A stretch of 64,000 bases of DNA from Taibaiella helva (GCF_003545695.1 NZ_QUZZ01000009.1:155201-219200); one strand, 5' to 3'; positions 17,731 through 26,869 are shown, counted from the stretch's first letter. Translations and numbers: made by a program. The notes: generated by a model not told the origin, from the sequence alone.

Positions 17731-19353
17731 ATGAAAAAGATTTTTATACAATTAACCGTTTTGTCAGCGCTGGCTCTTACCAGCTACAACAGTGCCCGGG
17801 CACAGGGAGCAGGAACTTTTTCCGGCGATCTGCAGCTGAACGGAAACTTTTTCCAGCGCGATTCGGCTATCGGAGCTGCCGGCAACGACCTTTACGATAA
17901 GTACATGAGCGGCAGCGAAGGCTGGCTGAGCCTCCGCTATTCCAACTATGGATTTACCGGTTACCTGAGGCTCGACGTTTTCAGCAATTCCAACCTTAAA
18001 GATCCCTATAAGGCCATGAGCGGCTTTGGTATCGGTGCCTGGAACATCAGCAAAGAGGTGATGGGGCTTACCATTACCGGCGGTTATATCTACGACCAGA
18101 TCGGTAGCGGTATCCTGTTCCGTTCCTATGAAGACCGCGGCCTGCTGATCGACAATGCCCTGGAAGGTCTGCACCTGAAATATAAGCTGACCGATCAGAT
18201 CACCGTGAAGGGATTTGCAGGCCAGCAAAAAAACATATTCGACCGCTACCGACCCATCATCAAAGGCTTTAATGCTGAAGGAGATTTCAACCTGAGCAAA
18301 TCGGTGCACATCACTCCCGGTGTAGGCGTGCTTAACCGTACCCTGGACCAGGAAACCTATACCGGCATCTTCAATACCATACAAAGCTACGCGGTGGAAG
18401 ACCGCTTTACACCCAAATACAATACTTACGCCTTTACCGGCTACAATACCCTTACCGCAGGCGACTTTACCTGGTATATAGAAGGTGCGTACAAAACGCA
18501 TGAGACCATTAACTACCCGATCCTCAATGCCAACAGCATCGACCAGATCTATAAGGACAAATCAGGTAACATCGTCTTCAGTACCCTGGGCTATGCCCGC
18601 AAAGGTCTCGCCCTGAACGTCACTGCGAAGCGCACCGAGAATTTCGTTATGCGGATATCGCCCGATGAAAATTCGCCCAACAACGGCCAGATCAACTGGC
18701 AGCCCATCGTGGCCCAGATCAGGCCACAGCGGCTGATCGCCCGCTACACCCCTGCTTCCCAGGACATCAGCGAAAAAGCGATCAATGCCAATGCCCTGGT
18801 ATCGCCCAACGACAATTACGATTTCAACTTGAGCTATACGCATATCGACCGTCTCGACGGCCTGAAGCTGTACCGGGAAGCCTATTTTGAAGCCAATATC
18901 CGCAGCGTAAAGAACTTCCTGATCGATGTGGGCGCCCAGTATATGGAATACAACCTGTTCTACCAGGGCAAGCAAGGAGATCCCATCCTGAAGGCTATTA
19001 CCCCCTTCACCGAGATCACCTACCTGATCGACAGCAAAAATTCCCTGAAGCTGCAGGCGCAGTATATGAATGCTAAGGAGGACGATGGCAGCTGGACTTT
19101 TGTCGGCCTGGAGTATGCTATTGCCCCCAAATGGTCTTTTGCTGTGTCGGACATGTATAACGTGTCGCCCAGCGCAAAATCTATTTATAAGGACCAGCAC
19201 TTTTACAATGTGTTCATTGCCCGTACGCAGGGCGCTCACCGTATCTCCCTGGCTTACGTGAAGCAGGTGGCCGGTATCAACTGCTCCGGCGGCGTATGCC
19301 GCTACGAGCCGGCCTTCAGCGGTGTGCGGCTGATGATCACTTCCAGCTTCTAA
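17731..19353 (+). CDS. DUF6029 family outer-membrane protein
   Basis: A 540-residue exported protein with signal peptide MKKIFIQLTVLSALALTSYN...RAQ. It begins the mature part with GTFSGDLQLNGNFFQRDSAIG and GFTGYLRLDVFSN, the characteristic opening of the Bacteroidota DUF6029 family. Alternating hydrophobic strands continue to the C-terminus (GVRLMITSSF), as in an outer-membrane barrel. Function unknown. TACCTTAG at 17672-17679 is a one-mismatch -7 element. A strong terminator follows, so the gene is probably transcribed alone. Confidence 0.85.
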   Translation: MKKIFIQLTVLSALALTSYNSARAQGAGTFSGDLQLNGNFFQRDSAIGAAGNDLYDKYMSGSEGWLSLRYSNYGFTGYLRLDVFSNSNLKDPYKAMSGFGIGAWNISKEVMGLTITGGYIYDQIGSGILFRSYEDRGLLIDNALEGLHLKYKLTDQITVKGFAGQQKNIFDRYRPIIKGFNAEGDFNLSKSVHITPGVGVLNRTLDQETYTGIFNTIQSYAVEDRFTPKYNTYAFTGYNTLTAGDFTWYIEGAYKTHETINYPILNANSIDQIYKDKSGNIVFSTLGYARKGLALNVTAKRTENFVMRISPDENSPNNGQINWQPIVAQIRPQRLIARYTPASQDISEKAINANALVSPNDNYDFNLSYTHIDRLDGLKLYREAYFEANIRSVKNFLIDVGAQYMEYNLFYQGKQGDPILKAITPFTEITYLIDSKNSLKLQAQYMNAKEDDGSWTFVGLEYAIAPKWSFAVSDMYNVSPSAKSIYKDQHFYNVFIARTQGAHRISLAYVKQVAGINCSGGVCRYEPAFSGVRLMITSSF

Positions 19354-19371
19354 ACGACAATCAGATTCGAT

Positions 19372-19405
19372 AAAGCCCCGGCCGACCTTTCTGCCGGGGC
19401 TTTTT
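19372..19405 (+). terminator. Intrinsic terminator of the DUF6029 gene
   Basis: AAAGCCCCGGC / GCCGGGGCTTT stem with a 10-base loop and a T tail. Confidence 0.92.
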
Positions 19406-19488
19406 AACATACGGACAATAAATAATGCCTCTTTTGCGATTTAACTTAGCAGTTCATTTCCAGTCTAACCGCAAATAATCATTGACCA

Positions 19489-20250
19489 ATGAAAAGGATA
19501 TTGGTGCTGGCCCTGGCTTTATTCAGCTTCCTGCCGGCCGTTTTTGCCCAGAGAAGCGATAGAAGCACCCTCAGGATTCGTTTAAGCGACGGCGGGCCCT
19601 TGCTGGTAACGATCAACGGTCGCGATTTCAGGAAGATCGGCCGCAGCATCACTATAGCCGATATTCCCCGCAAACGCCAATACATGCAGATATACCGCTA
19701 CCGGGCCTATGCCGATGGCAAAGGCGGTAAAGCGGAGCTGGTGTACAGTGGTACTATTAAAGTGCATAAAGGGTCGACCTACGATTGTATCGTCGATATC
19801 GGTACCCGTAAATTCCGCATGCTGGAGGTGGCTTCCCTGCAGCCGCTGGCGCAACAACCACCCTTCAATCCCCGCCGGGATCAGCCGCTGAATACCGATG
19901 ACGGTACAGCTATGGATAACAACGCCCCTGTGGCCGACGACACACCGTTGGAGCTGCCGCCCGATCGCACCGTAAGCGCCCGGCTGCAACCCCTGAAAGC
20001 AGCAATGGATAAGGAAGATGCCGATAGTAAAAAGCTGGCGGAAGCCCGGAAGTTTATTGCGGCCAATAGTGTGACTTCTGCAGAGGTAGCCGATATCGCT
20101 GGCTGGATATTTTTCGACGACAACCGGCTGACGTTCGTTCGGGCGGCCTATGCGCGTGTCAGCGATAAAGAAAACTTCAATACGGTAGGCACCGTATTTA
20201 CCCTGCCCGAAAGCAAAAAGGAATTCGAGAATTTTTTGAAAAATAAATAA
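19489..20250 (+). CDS. DUF4476 domain exported protein
   Basis: A 253-residue protein with signal peptide MKRILVLALALFSFLPAVFAQ. The N-terminal part is a beta-rich domain (LRIRLSDGGPLLVTINGRDF); a proline-rich low-complexity linker follows at about 125-165. The C-terminal 90 residues, with LKAAMDKEDADSKKLAEARKF and NRLTFVRAAYARVSD, match the DUF4476 helical domain. The role of the domain is unknown. TAACTTAG at 19442-19449 is a one-mismatch -7 element. Confidence 0.82.
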   Translation: MKRILVLALALFSFLPAVFAQRSDRSTLRIRLSDGGPLLVTINGRDFRKIGRSITIADIPRKRQYMQIYRYRAYADGKGGKAELVYSGTIKVHKGSTYDCIVDIGTRKFRMLEVASLQPLAQQPPFNPRRDQPLNTDDGTAMDNNAPVADDTPLELPPDRTVSARLQPLKAAMDKEDADSKKLAEARKFIAANSVTSAEVADIAGWIFFDDNRLTFVRAAYARVSDKENFNTVGTVFTLPESKKEFENFLKNK

Positions 20251-20264
20251 GCGTTAAGCAACGC

Positions 20265-20312
20265 GCAAATGGAAGCGCTGCCCCGGTTACTGCGGGCAGC
20301 GCTTTCATTTGC
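20265..20312 (+). terminator. Hairpin after the DUF4476 gene
   Basis: Nineteen-base arms (GCAAATGGAAGCGCTGCCC with its complement, one mismatch) around a 10-base loop, starting 15 bases after the stop. No long T run, but the position fits a terminator. Confidence 0.7.
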
Positions 20313-20333
20313 CCATTTTTGAAGCCTGCCATG

Positions 20334-20514
20334 ACAATAGTTTTTCTGTTCTTTTGCCTTGATGCAAAAGAACCAAAAGATCAAGGCCATTGGAAAAATG
20401 ACTAAAAATGGCTTGCAGGACTGAAAATTTTTAAACTCGTCCTTCGTCCTCAAACAGTAAAAATTTCTTAACCGTCCGGCAAGCCATTTTCTTAACGCCA
20501 TTTTTCCAATGGCC
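20334..20514. repeat. Structured intergenic element with nested inverted repeats
   Basis: No gene is seen between 20251 and 20572. The stretch holds GTTCTTTTG (20348-20356) pairing with CAAAAGAAC (20365-20373), while the loop CCTTGAT pairs with ATCAAGG downstream (20380-20386), an H-type pseudoknot topology. A long imperfect hairpin follows, with arms 20385-20416 and 20479-20514 and inner complementary AT-rich segments. The core resembles a repeat I recall as widely dispersed in Bacteroidota genomes. Only one copy is visible here. Confidence 0.6.
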
Positions 20515-20572
20515 GCAGGAGGGTACTGATACAGCAGAATCTGGTGTCAGCGCAACGCTATCTTTAGAAAAT

Positions 20573-22561
20573 CTACTTAAGCTTATTGTTCAGCAGCATA
20601 TACCTTGCCGTCTGGAACCAGGCATCCGTCAGCTGGTAGTAGCGGTCCCGGCTGGCCTGGTCGAGCACCGGCGTGGTATTGTCTTTTGTGCTGAAGTACT
20701 GCGGCCTGGGATTGCCTTCGATATTGAAGCTGCAGAAAACAGAATCCTTGACCACACCGATGCGGCGCCGGTCGGGATTGTAGATAAAAGCCAGCTGTTT
20801 TGAAGGATCCTGCTGTATGAAAGGGCTCAGCAAATCCCTGCCCAGCGTCGTATTGCGGTAGGCAATGTGGCAAAGGCCCGCTGCTGTAGGCAGCACGTCG
20901 CACTGGGAAACCGGGAAGCTGTAAGTGCTGTGCTGGAATAAGGCCGGTGCGTAAAACAGCAGCGGCACATGCATTGCTGTCAGTTCGCTGGTCCAGGCAC
21001 GGGGAAACATATCGCCGGCATCGCCGCCGATACCGTGATCGCCGACGAATACAAAAATGGTATTGCTGAAATAGGCTTCCTTCTTTGCCGCTTCCATAAA
21101 TTGCTGGAAGCAGAAATCGGTATAGCGGAAAGCATTGTATTCATCAGCAGATTCGAAGCCGAAACGCTTAAGGCTGTCGGCCGGTGGGTTCAGCACCTTG
21201 AACTGCGCTTTATCCTCGTCGGGTATCGTATACGGACGATGGTTGTCGGCGGTTTGCACCACGGCGATGAAAGGCTTCTGTTGCGCCGCGAATATCTTGT
21301 TAGCTGAGAGCAGCAGGTTCTTGTCGCTCACGCCCCATACATCCACCTTTGCCGCTTTATAATCGTCCTGCTCGTAGATGTGCAGGTCCTGGATATTGTT
21401 GGTAAGAATGCCGCGGATATTGGCCCAGCTGAGGCTGCCGCCGATCAGGTAATACTTTTCATATCCCTTGAAATCATTCATGATCGTATGCTGGTTCACC
21501 GCCTGGGGATTGCGGCTGGAGGTTTTGGACAAGGCCACATCGGGCGTGCCCGTAATGGTGGTCCATACGCCGCGCGCTGTACCATAGCCCGGTGTAAAGC
21601 AACGGTCGAAGAAGATGCCTTCGCGGCACATGCCGGCAAAGTAGGGTGTTGTGTTGAGCGGGTTGCCGTACATCGAGCTTTTATACGCGCTGAAGGATTC
21701 GCAGATCACGATCACGACATTGGGCTGTTGCTTCAGCAGGCTGTCGGGCTGTACCTCGCGCAGGTAATTCAGCCGGCTGCTGTCGGGCCGGGTAACGCCC
21801 AGGTAGGCAGCCATGAGCGGATAATCCCGTTTTATCTTTTCCTTATTGAAAGTGGCATTGCGAAACTGCAGCGAGCTGAAGAAAGACTGGAAAGGATTGA
21901 GCGCTACATTAGACGCATAATCGTTGCCCAGAATGAAGGCATCGCTCCAGCGCAGCGGGTACTGGCCTATCCTGCCAAAGATAAGGAAAGCCAGCAGCAG
22001 GAAAAAGGCGATGCTGCCGCCGATAGCTGCTGCCTTAGCGGGTTGGCCGGTACGGCGCTGCACGCGGTTGTAGATGCGCCGGATCAGCTTCAGCAATAAA
22101 TACAGCGCCAGCGCAATACCCAGCAATATCCGGATCACCGGGTAGGTTTGCCACATCATCACCGCTGAGGTGCGGGCGTCGGCCACGTAGTTGAGCAGGC
22201 CGGCATTGAGCCTTTCGTTGAGGTAAGCATAGTTGGCGAAGTCGATTGCATAGAAGATGCCGGCGACCAGGATCAGCACAAACCATATGCCCATAGCCAT
22301 CTTCCTGTTGCGGTCGCTGCGGAAAGGATTGAGCGCCGGCACCAGGCCCAGCACAAAGAAGAGCAGGCAGGCAATGGCCACCATACGGGCATCGTAGCGT
22401 AATCCCAGGAACAGCGCGCGGCCATAAGGCACCGGGAGGCTGTTGGAGGGCGCTTTGAACACCGCCAGGAATACCAGGCGCAGCAAGGTCATCAGCAGGA
22501 GAAAAAGCAGCCCTGTAACCAGGAGCCACTGTATATGGCGAGGTAGCGTGATCCGTTTCAA
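20573..22561 (-). CDS. LTA synthase-like sulfatase, membrane phosphoglycerol-transferase type
   Basis: A 662-residue protein with about five N-terminal transmembrane helices (residues 1-200) and an extracytoplasmic sulfatase domain. The metal and nucleophile segments are visible as VVIVICESFSAYKSSMYG, GYGTARGVWTTITGTP with the candidate catalytic Thr, and FVFVGDHGIGGDAGDMF. The family transfers phosphoglycerol or phosphoethanolamine to lipids, glycans or lipid A. Bacteroidota lack lipoteichoic acid, so an envelope glycan or lipid is the likely acceptor. Translation appears to start at TTG (22561): an in-frame stop lies five codons upstream and the next ATG would cut into the first helix. Confidence 0.85.
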   Translation of the reverse strand: MKRITLPRHIQWLLVTGLLFLLLMTLLRLVFLAVFKAPSNSLPVPYGRALFLGLRYDARMVAIACLLFFVLGLVPALNPFRSDRNRKMAMGIWFVLILVAGIFYAIDFANYAYLNERLNAGLLNYVADARTSAVMMWQTYPVIRILLGIALALYLLLKLIRRIYNRVQRRTGQPAKAAAIGGSIAFFLLLAFLIFGRIGQYPLRWSDAFILGNDYASNVALNPFQSFFSSLQFRNATFNKEKIKRDYPLMAAYLGVTRPDSSRLNYLREVQPDSLLKQQPNVVIVICESFSAYKSSMYGNPLNTTPYFAGMCREGIFFDRCFTPGYGTARGVWTTITGTPDVALSKTSSRNPQAVNQHTIMNDFKGYEKYYLIGGSLSWANIRGILTNNIQDLHIYEQDDYKAAKVDVWGVSDKNLLLSANKIFAAQQKPFIAVVQTADNHRPYTIPDEDKAQFKVLNPPADSLKRFGFESADEYNAFRYTDFCFQQFMEAAKKEAYFSNTIFVFVGDHGIGGDAGDMFPRAWTSELTAMHVPLLFYAPALFQHSTYSFPVSQCDVLPTAAGLCHIAYRNTTLGRDLLSPFIQQDPSKQLAFIYNPDRRRIGVVKDSVFCSFNIEGNPRPQYFSTKDNTTPVLDQASRDRYYQLTDAWFQTARYMLLNNKLK

Positions 22562-22590
22562 ACGTTCTTTTTTTCAGTAAAATAATCCTG

Positions 22591-22598
22591 CAAAAATA
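22591..22598 (-). promoter_or_regulatory. -7 promoter element of the LtaS-like gene
   Basis: The minus strand reads TATTTTTG, exact TAnnTTTG, 29 bases before the TTG start. It is divergent from the PAP2 promoter only 21 bases away. Confidence 0.55.
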
Positions 22599-22619
22599 GG
22601 CTTTCGGGATACACAATTG

Positions 22620-22627
22620 TAACTTTG
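22620..22627 (+). promoter_or_regulatory. -7 promoter element of the PAP2 gene
   Basis: TAACTTTG, exact TAnnTTTG, seven bases before the ATG at 22635, so the transcript may be nearly leaderless. Confidence 0.6.
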
Positions 22628-22634
22628 CCGCGCT

Positions 22635-23291
22635 ATGGCGATACTTTCAGCTGCTTCAGAAGGGTTCTGGCCGAACCTGTTGCGACAACTTGGAGAATGG
22701 GACAGGGCACTGTTCCTGAAGGTGAATGTCGACTGGGCCGGCGGCTTCGCCGATGCGGTAATGCCTGTGCTGCGCAATCAGCAGACCTGGTATCCGCTTT
22801 ATGCCTTCCTTATCATTTATGTGTTCTGGCGTTTCCGCTGGAAGGCGCTTCCCTTTATCCTCATTGCCGGGCTTACCGTGGTGCTGACCGACCAGGTGAG
22901 CAGCAGCTTTCTCAAAAACTATTTCGACAGAGTTCGTCCCTGCAGCGAACCCCTGCTGGCCGGCATCATGAAATTGCGTGTCGGGCGCTGTCCTACGAGC
23001 GGGAGCTTTACCTCTTCGCATGCCGTCAATCATTTCGGCCTGGCCGCCTATATTATCTTTTGCCTGAAACCTTATTTTAAAAAATGGGCCTGGCTGTTCC
23101 TGCTCTGGGCCGCCTGTATCTGCTATGCCCAGGTCTATGTAGGGGTGCATTACCCCGGCGATGTCAGCGGCGGAGCTTTGGTCGGTATGTTGCTGGGATG
23201 GCTGACCTCGCTGCTGTTTACCCGTTATTTCAATTTCGGAAAGCCGCTAAGGAAGCAACCGGCATCCCCGGGAAACAAGGAAAAATTGTAA
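22635..23291 (+). CDS. PAP2 family membrane phosphatase
   Basis: A 218-residue inner-membrane protein with about five hydrophobic helices and the three PAP2 motifs: KNYFDRVRP, GSFTSSHAVN (the PSGH-type motif in a T-S-S-H form) and VYVGVHYPGDVSGG. Such enzymes dephosphorylate undecaprenyl pyrophosphate, phosphatidic acid, PGP or lipid A at the periplasmic face. It is transcribed divergently from the LtaS-like gene, and the pair may act together on envelope lipids. The specific substrate is not evident. Confidence 0.9.
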   Translation: MAILSAASEGFWPNLLRQLGEWDRALFLKVNVDWAGGFADAVMPVLRNQQTWYPLYAFLIIYVFWRFRWKALPFILIAGLTVVLTDQVSSSFLKNYFDRVRPCSEPLLAGIMKLRVGRCPTSGSFTSSHAVNHFGLAAYIIFCLKPYFKKWAWLFLLWAACICYAQVYVGVHYPGDVSGGALVGMLLGWLTSLLFTRYFNFGKPLRKQPASPGNKEKL

Positions 23292-23336
23292 GGTCCCGGC
23301 GGCGGACGGCTGACCGAAACCTTACCGGGCGGTTTT

Positions 23337-24080
23337 TCAGGGCTTTTTAAATACCATGATCAGCCGGGGTGAGGTTTCTTCGTCGAAAGGATTAAGATGG
23401 TAATCGCCGAAATGCTCCTGCAGCTCAAGTCCTTCCTGTCGGAATAGCGCCACAAAATCCTTTAGTTCGAAGGCCGATACCCTTTCCTGGTATTGGTGCT
23501 TTTGGCCCTGTTCATCGGTAACCGCGATCTTTTTAACGATCTTACCCTCCTTTACGGCCCTGCGGATATGAAAGGTAACGCCTTCTTTTACTATAGTTTC
23601 AGCCGGCACCAGCCTTTGCTCAATATAATGCTCATTGAAGTAGTCGATCACCAGCGTGCCGCCTTTTTTCAGAGCCGCAGCAAAAGCATGCGCCGCCATA
23701 TGATTGTCGCGGGCGGTGTCGAAATAGCCAAAGCTGGTGAAGAAATTAAAAGCAAAGTCAAAGTAGTTAATGTAGAAAGGAAAGCGCATATCATGTACAT
23801 AAAAATGCAGCCGGCTGGTCTCGGCCTCCTTAGCTTTTTCTATCCTGTGCGCCGACAGGTCGATCCCGATCACTTCATGACCCGATTGGGCAAGCTGCTG
23901 GGCAAATCGTCCCTCGCCGCAGGCAATATCGACGATGCGGCTGCCCAGCGCCGGCTTCAGGTAGTCGACCAGCCCCGAAACGAACAGGCTGGCCTCCTCC
24001 TCATCCCTGTTGCTGTACAGCAAAGGATAATAGCGGGAATCGAACCAGTTCTCAAACCATTCTTTCTTTTCTTCTGTCAT
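23337..24080 (-). CDS. Class I SAM-dependent methyltransferase
   Basis: A 247-residue cytoplasmic protein with a Rossmann methyltransferase fold: VDIACGEGRFAQQLAQ is the SAM-binding motif I, EVIGIDLS motif II, and FDFAFNFFTSFGYF motif IV. The N-terminus WFENWFDSRYYPLLY is shared with a common bacterial methyltransferase group of unassigned substrate. The ATG at 24080 is chosen since the longer TTG start lies within the -7 promoter element. Short overlapping inverted repeats between this gene and the PAP2 stop could act as a terminator but are not clear. Confidence 0.85.
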   Translation of the reverse strand: MTEEKKEWFENWFDSRYYPLLYSNRDEEEASLFVSGLVDYLKPALGSRIVDIACGEGRFAQQLAQSGHEVIGIDLSAHRIEKAKEAETSRLHFYVHDMRFPFYINYFDFAFNFFTSFGYFDTARDNHMAAHAFAAALKKGGTLVIDYFNEHYIEQRLVPAETIVKEGVTFHIRRAVKEGKIVKKIAVTDEQGQKHQYQERVSAFELKDFVALFRQEGLELQEHFGDYHLNPFDEETSPRLIMVFKKP

Positions 24081-24098
24081 AAAGTTTTCAAAAACAGG

Positions 24099-24106
24099 CA
24101 AAGTTA
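24099..24106 (-). promoter_or_regulatory. -7 promoter element of the methyltransferase gene
   Basis: The minus strand reads TAACTTTG, exact TAnnTTTG, 18 bases before the ATG at 24080; it fixes the start downstream of the TTG at 24101. Confidence 0.55.
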
Positions 24107-24262
24107 AGCAAAGAACCCTGTTTCGGACAGATGTCGCGGCAGGCGCTACGCAGAAGCGGAAACCCCAGCTCTTTATCCGGGTGCAGGACTGATAAATTCA
24201 CATTTAATATATACGCTTAAGTCCGAAATTCGATTAATTTCGCTGCGCATAAATGATAACCA

Positions 24263-25651
24263 ATGGCATTAATTAAATCGATCTCCGGTATCCGGGGCAC
24301 CATCGGCGGACAACCCGGCCAGGGATTGACACCTATAGACGTTGTAAAGTTCACTGCAGCCTATGGCTCGCTCATCCTCGAACAGGACAAAGGCAAAAAG
24401 ATAGTAGTGGGCCGGGACGGCCGTATTTCGGGCGCTATGGTGCGCAGCCTCGTAACGGCTACCCTTCAGGGATTGGGCTTCGAGGTGATCGACCTGGGCC
24501 TCAGCACCACACCCACCGTAGAAATGGCGGTGACCATGGCCGGCGCAGCAGGAGGCATTATCCTTACTGCCAGCCACAATCCCAAAGAATGGAATGCCCT
24601 GAAGCTGCTGAACCACGAAGGCGAGTTTATCAGCGCCGAAATGGGCGCCCAGGTTCTGGAGCGCGCTGAACAGGAAGCCATCCGCTTTGCAGAGATCAAT
24701 AAGCTGGGTACCATTACGGAAGACGAGTCGTTCATGCAAAAGCATATCGATGCGATACTCGCGCATCCGCTGGTCGACGTGGCCGCGGTTAAAGCCAAGA
24801 GCTATAAAGTTATTGTCGATGCTGTCAACTCTACCGGCGCTGCTTATGTGCCGGCTTTGCTGTCGGCCCTGGGCGTAGAAGAGGTGACCGTACTGAACGG
24901 AGAGGTGACGGGTAACTTTGCGCACAATCCCGAGCCACTGCCCGAGAACCTGCGGGAGCTGTGCAATGAAGTGGCGAAAAGGAATGCCGACCTGGGCATT
25001 GCTGTAGACCCCGATGTGGACCGCCTTTGCTTTGTGTGCGAAGACGGCACGCCCTTCGGCGAAGAATATACCCTGGTGGCCGTAGCCGATTATGTGCTGG
25101 GACATACCAAAGGCAATACCGTATCCAACCTTTCTTCTACCCGCGCCCTCCGCGATGTTACCGAAAAGCATGGCGGCCGGTATTTCGGCAGCGCCGTGGG
25201 CGAAGTGAACGTGGTGAAGAAAATGAAAGAAGTCAATGCCGTGATCGGTGGTGAAGGCAATGGTGGTATCATCGATCCGCAGCTGCACTACGGCCGGGAT
25301 GCGCTGGTGGGCATTGCGCTTTTCCTTACCCACCTTGCTAAATCGGGCAAGGGGATCGGCGCCCTGCGTAAGTCTTATCCTGACTATTTCATTTCCAAGA
25401 ACAAGATCGAGCTGGACGAGACCATCGATGTAAAACATATTTTCGAAAAAATAAAGACGCGCTACAGCAAGCAGCCCATCAATACGGAAGACGGTCTTAA
25501 GATCGAGTTCGATACCGATTGGGTGCACCTGCGTACTTCCAATACCGAGCCGATCATCCGTATCTATTCTGAAAGCAATACGGAAACGACGGCAAGCAAT
25601 ATCGCGAAGCGTATCATGACGGATATCCGCGAGATCATGCAGGAGCGGTAG
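24263..25651 (+). CDS. glmM: Phosphoglucosamine mutase
   Basis: Converts glucosamine-6-phosphate to glucosamine-1-phosphate on the way to UDP-GlcNAc for peptidoglycan and LPS. The 462 residues follow the alpha-D-phosphohexomutase four-domain plan: phosphoserine loop TASHNPKEWNALK (Ser104), metal loop DPDVDR, sugar-binding GGEGNGG, and phosphate-binding RTSNTEPIIRIYSE near the C-terminus. Related phosphomannomutases share these motifs, but the TASHNP..WNALK form and overall sequence fit the Bacteroidota GlmM group. Ends in a strong terminator. Confidence 0.88.
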   Translation: MALIKSISGIRGTIGGQPGQGLTPIDVVKFTAAYGSLILEQDKGKKIVVGRDGRISGAMVRSLVTATLQGLGFEVIDLGLSTTPTVEMAVTMAGAAGGIILTASHNPKEWNALKLLNHEGEFISAEMGAQVLERAEQEAIRFAEINKLGTITEDESFMQKHIDAILAHPLVDVAAVKAKSYKVIVDAVNSTGAAYVPALLSALGVEEVTVLNGEVTGNFAHNPEPLPENLRELCNEVAKRNADLGIAVDPDVDRLCFVCEDGTPFGEEYTLVAVADYVLGHTKGNTVSNLSSTRALRDVTEKHGGRYFGSAVGEVNVVKKMKEVNAVIGGEGNGGIIDPQLHYGRDALVGIALFLTHLAKSGKGIGALRKSYPDYFISKNKIELDETIDVKHIFEKIKTRYSKQPINTEDGLKIEFDTDWVHLRTSNTEPIIRIYSESNTETTASNIAKRIMTDIREIMQER

Positions 25652-25674
25652 CCTTAACCTGTGCGGAATCCAGT

Positions 25675-25702
25675 AAGAGCTGCCCCGGGGCAGCTCTTTT
25701 TG
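25675..25702 (+). terminator. Intrinsic terminator of glmM
   Basis: AAGAGCTGCCCC directly followed by its complement GGGGCAGCTCTT and then Ts. Confidence 0.92.
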
Positions 25703-25839
25703 TAAAAGAAATTTACGCATACCTTACCCGAATTTGTTCTAATTTTAGGCCCCGCCTTGGCCTTTTGGAAAGGCTTTTATTCAATAACAACCAATCCGTT
25801 TCATGCGGTATTCCTGAAAAATTAATTGTTTCACCCATT

Positions 25840-26832
25840 ATGAAAGTAGCGGTAGTCGGCGCAACCGGCCTTGTAGGCAACACCATGTTGCGCACCCTTG
25901 AAGAAAGAAATTTTCCGGTAACGGAGCTTATCCCTGTAGCTTCAGAGCGATCGAAGGGTAAGAAGGTCCTGTTCAAGGGCAAGGAATATACCGTGGTCAC
26001 CCTGCCGGAAGCTGTGGCTATGCGCCCCGATATCGCCCTGTTCTCGGCCGGCGGCGCTACCTCGCTGGAGTGGGCTGAAGCTTTTGCCGCTGTAGGTACC
26101 TATGTGATCGATAATTCTTCGGCCTGGCGTATGCATCCCGATAAGAAGCTGGTGGTGCCCGAGGTCAATGCTTCTGTGCTGAATAAAGAAGACCGCGTGA
26201 TCGCCAATCCCAACTGCTCTACCATACAAATGGTCGTGGTGCTGAAGCCGCTCCACGATAAATATAAGATCAACCGTGTAGTGGTCAGCACTTACCAAAG
26301 CGTTAGCGGCAGCGGACAGAAGGGCGTGGACCACCTGATGTCGGAGCGGGAAAAGACAACGCACAAGCCGCTGTACCCTCATCCTATCGATATGAATGTA
26401 TTGCCCCATATCGACGTGTTCCAGGATAACGGCTATACCAAAGAAGAGATGAAGATGATCCAGGAGACCCGGAAGATCATGGGCGACGACAGCATCCGCG
26501 TGTCGGCAACTACGGTAAGGGTACCGGTAATGGCCGGGCACAGCGAAAGCGTGAACATCGAGTTCAACCAGGATTATAACCTGGACGAGCTGCGCAGTCT
26601 GCTGTCAACTGCGCCGGGGATCGTGGTAATGGATGATCCGAAGAATAATGTTTATCCCATGCCTGTGCTGGCTGCCGGCAGGGACGAAGTATTCGTCGGC
26701 CGGCTGCGGCGCGATTTGTCCCGCGACAATACGCTGAATTGCTGGATCGTGGCCGATAACCTGCGCAAAGGTGCGGCGACCAATGCCGTGCAGATCGCGG
26801 AGTACATCGTGGCGCAGGGCTGGGTGTCTTAA
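25840..26832 (+). CDS. asd: Aspartate-semialdehyde dehydrogenase
   Basis: Makes L-aspartate-4-semialdehyde from aspartyl phosphate, the branch point to lysine/diaminopimelate, threonine and methionine. 330 residues. NADP-binding VAVVGATGLVGNTMLRTLEE at the N-terminus, the catalytic cysteine in IANPNCSTIQM, STYQSVSGSGQKG, and VRVPVMAGHSESVN in the catalytic domain. The ATG at 25840 is used, since the family starts M-K-V-A-V-V-G. The leader contains a short GCCTTT/AAAGGC hairpin followed by Ts (25760-25778), a possible weak attenuator. Confidence 0.95.
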   Translation: MKVAVVGATGLVGNTMLRTLEERNFPVTELIPVASERSKGKKVLFKGKEYTVVTLPEAVAMRPDIALFSAGGATSLEWAEAFAAVGTYVIDNSSAWRMHPDKKLVVPEVNASVLNKEDRVIANPNCSTIQMVVVLKPLHDKYKINRVVVSTYQSVSGSGQKGVDHLMSEREKTTHKPLYPHPIDMNVLPHIDVFQDNGYTKEEMKMIQETRKIMGDDSIRVSATTVRVPVMAGHSESVNIEFNQDYNLDELRSLLSTAPGIVVMDDPKNNVYPMPVLAAGRDEVFVGRLRRDLSRDNTLNCWIVADNLRKGAATNAVQIAEYIVAQGWVS

Positions 26833-26842
26833 CTAATACAAA

Positions 26843-26869
26843 GTTGCCGGAAAGATCCATTCCGGCAAC
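26843..26869 (+). terminator. Intrinsic terminator of asd
   Basis: Perfect GTTGCCGGAA / TTCCGGCAAC arms, 7-base loop, T-rich stretch after. Confidence 0.85.

Noticed and set aside
25760..25778. Attenuator in the asd leader
   Set aside because: The stem is only six base pairs and no leader peptide or alternative structure is visible, so it is mentioned only within the asd entry.
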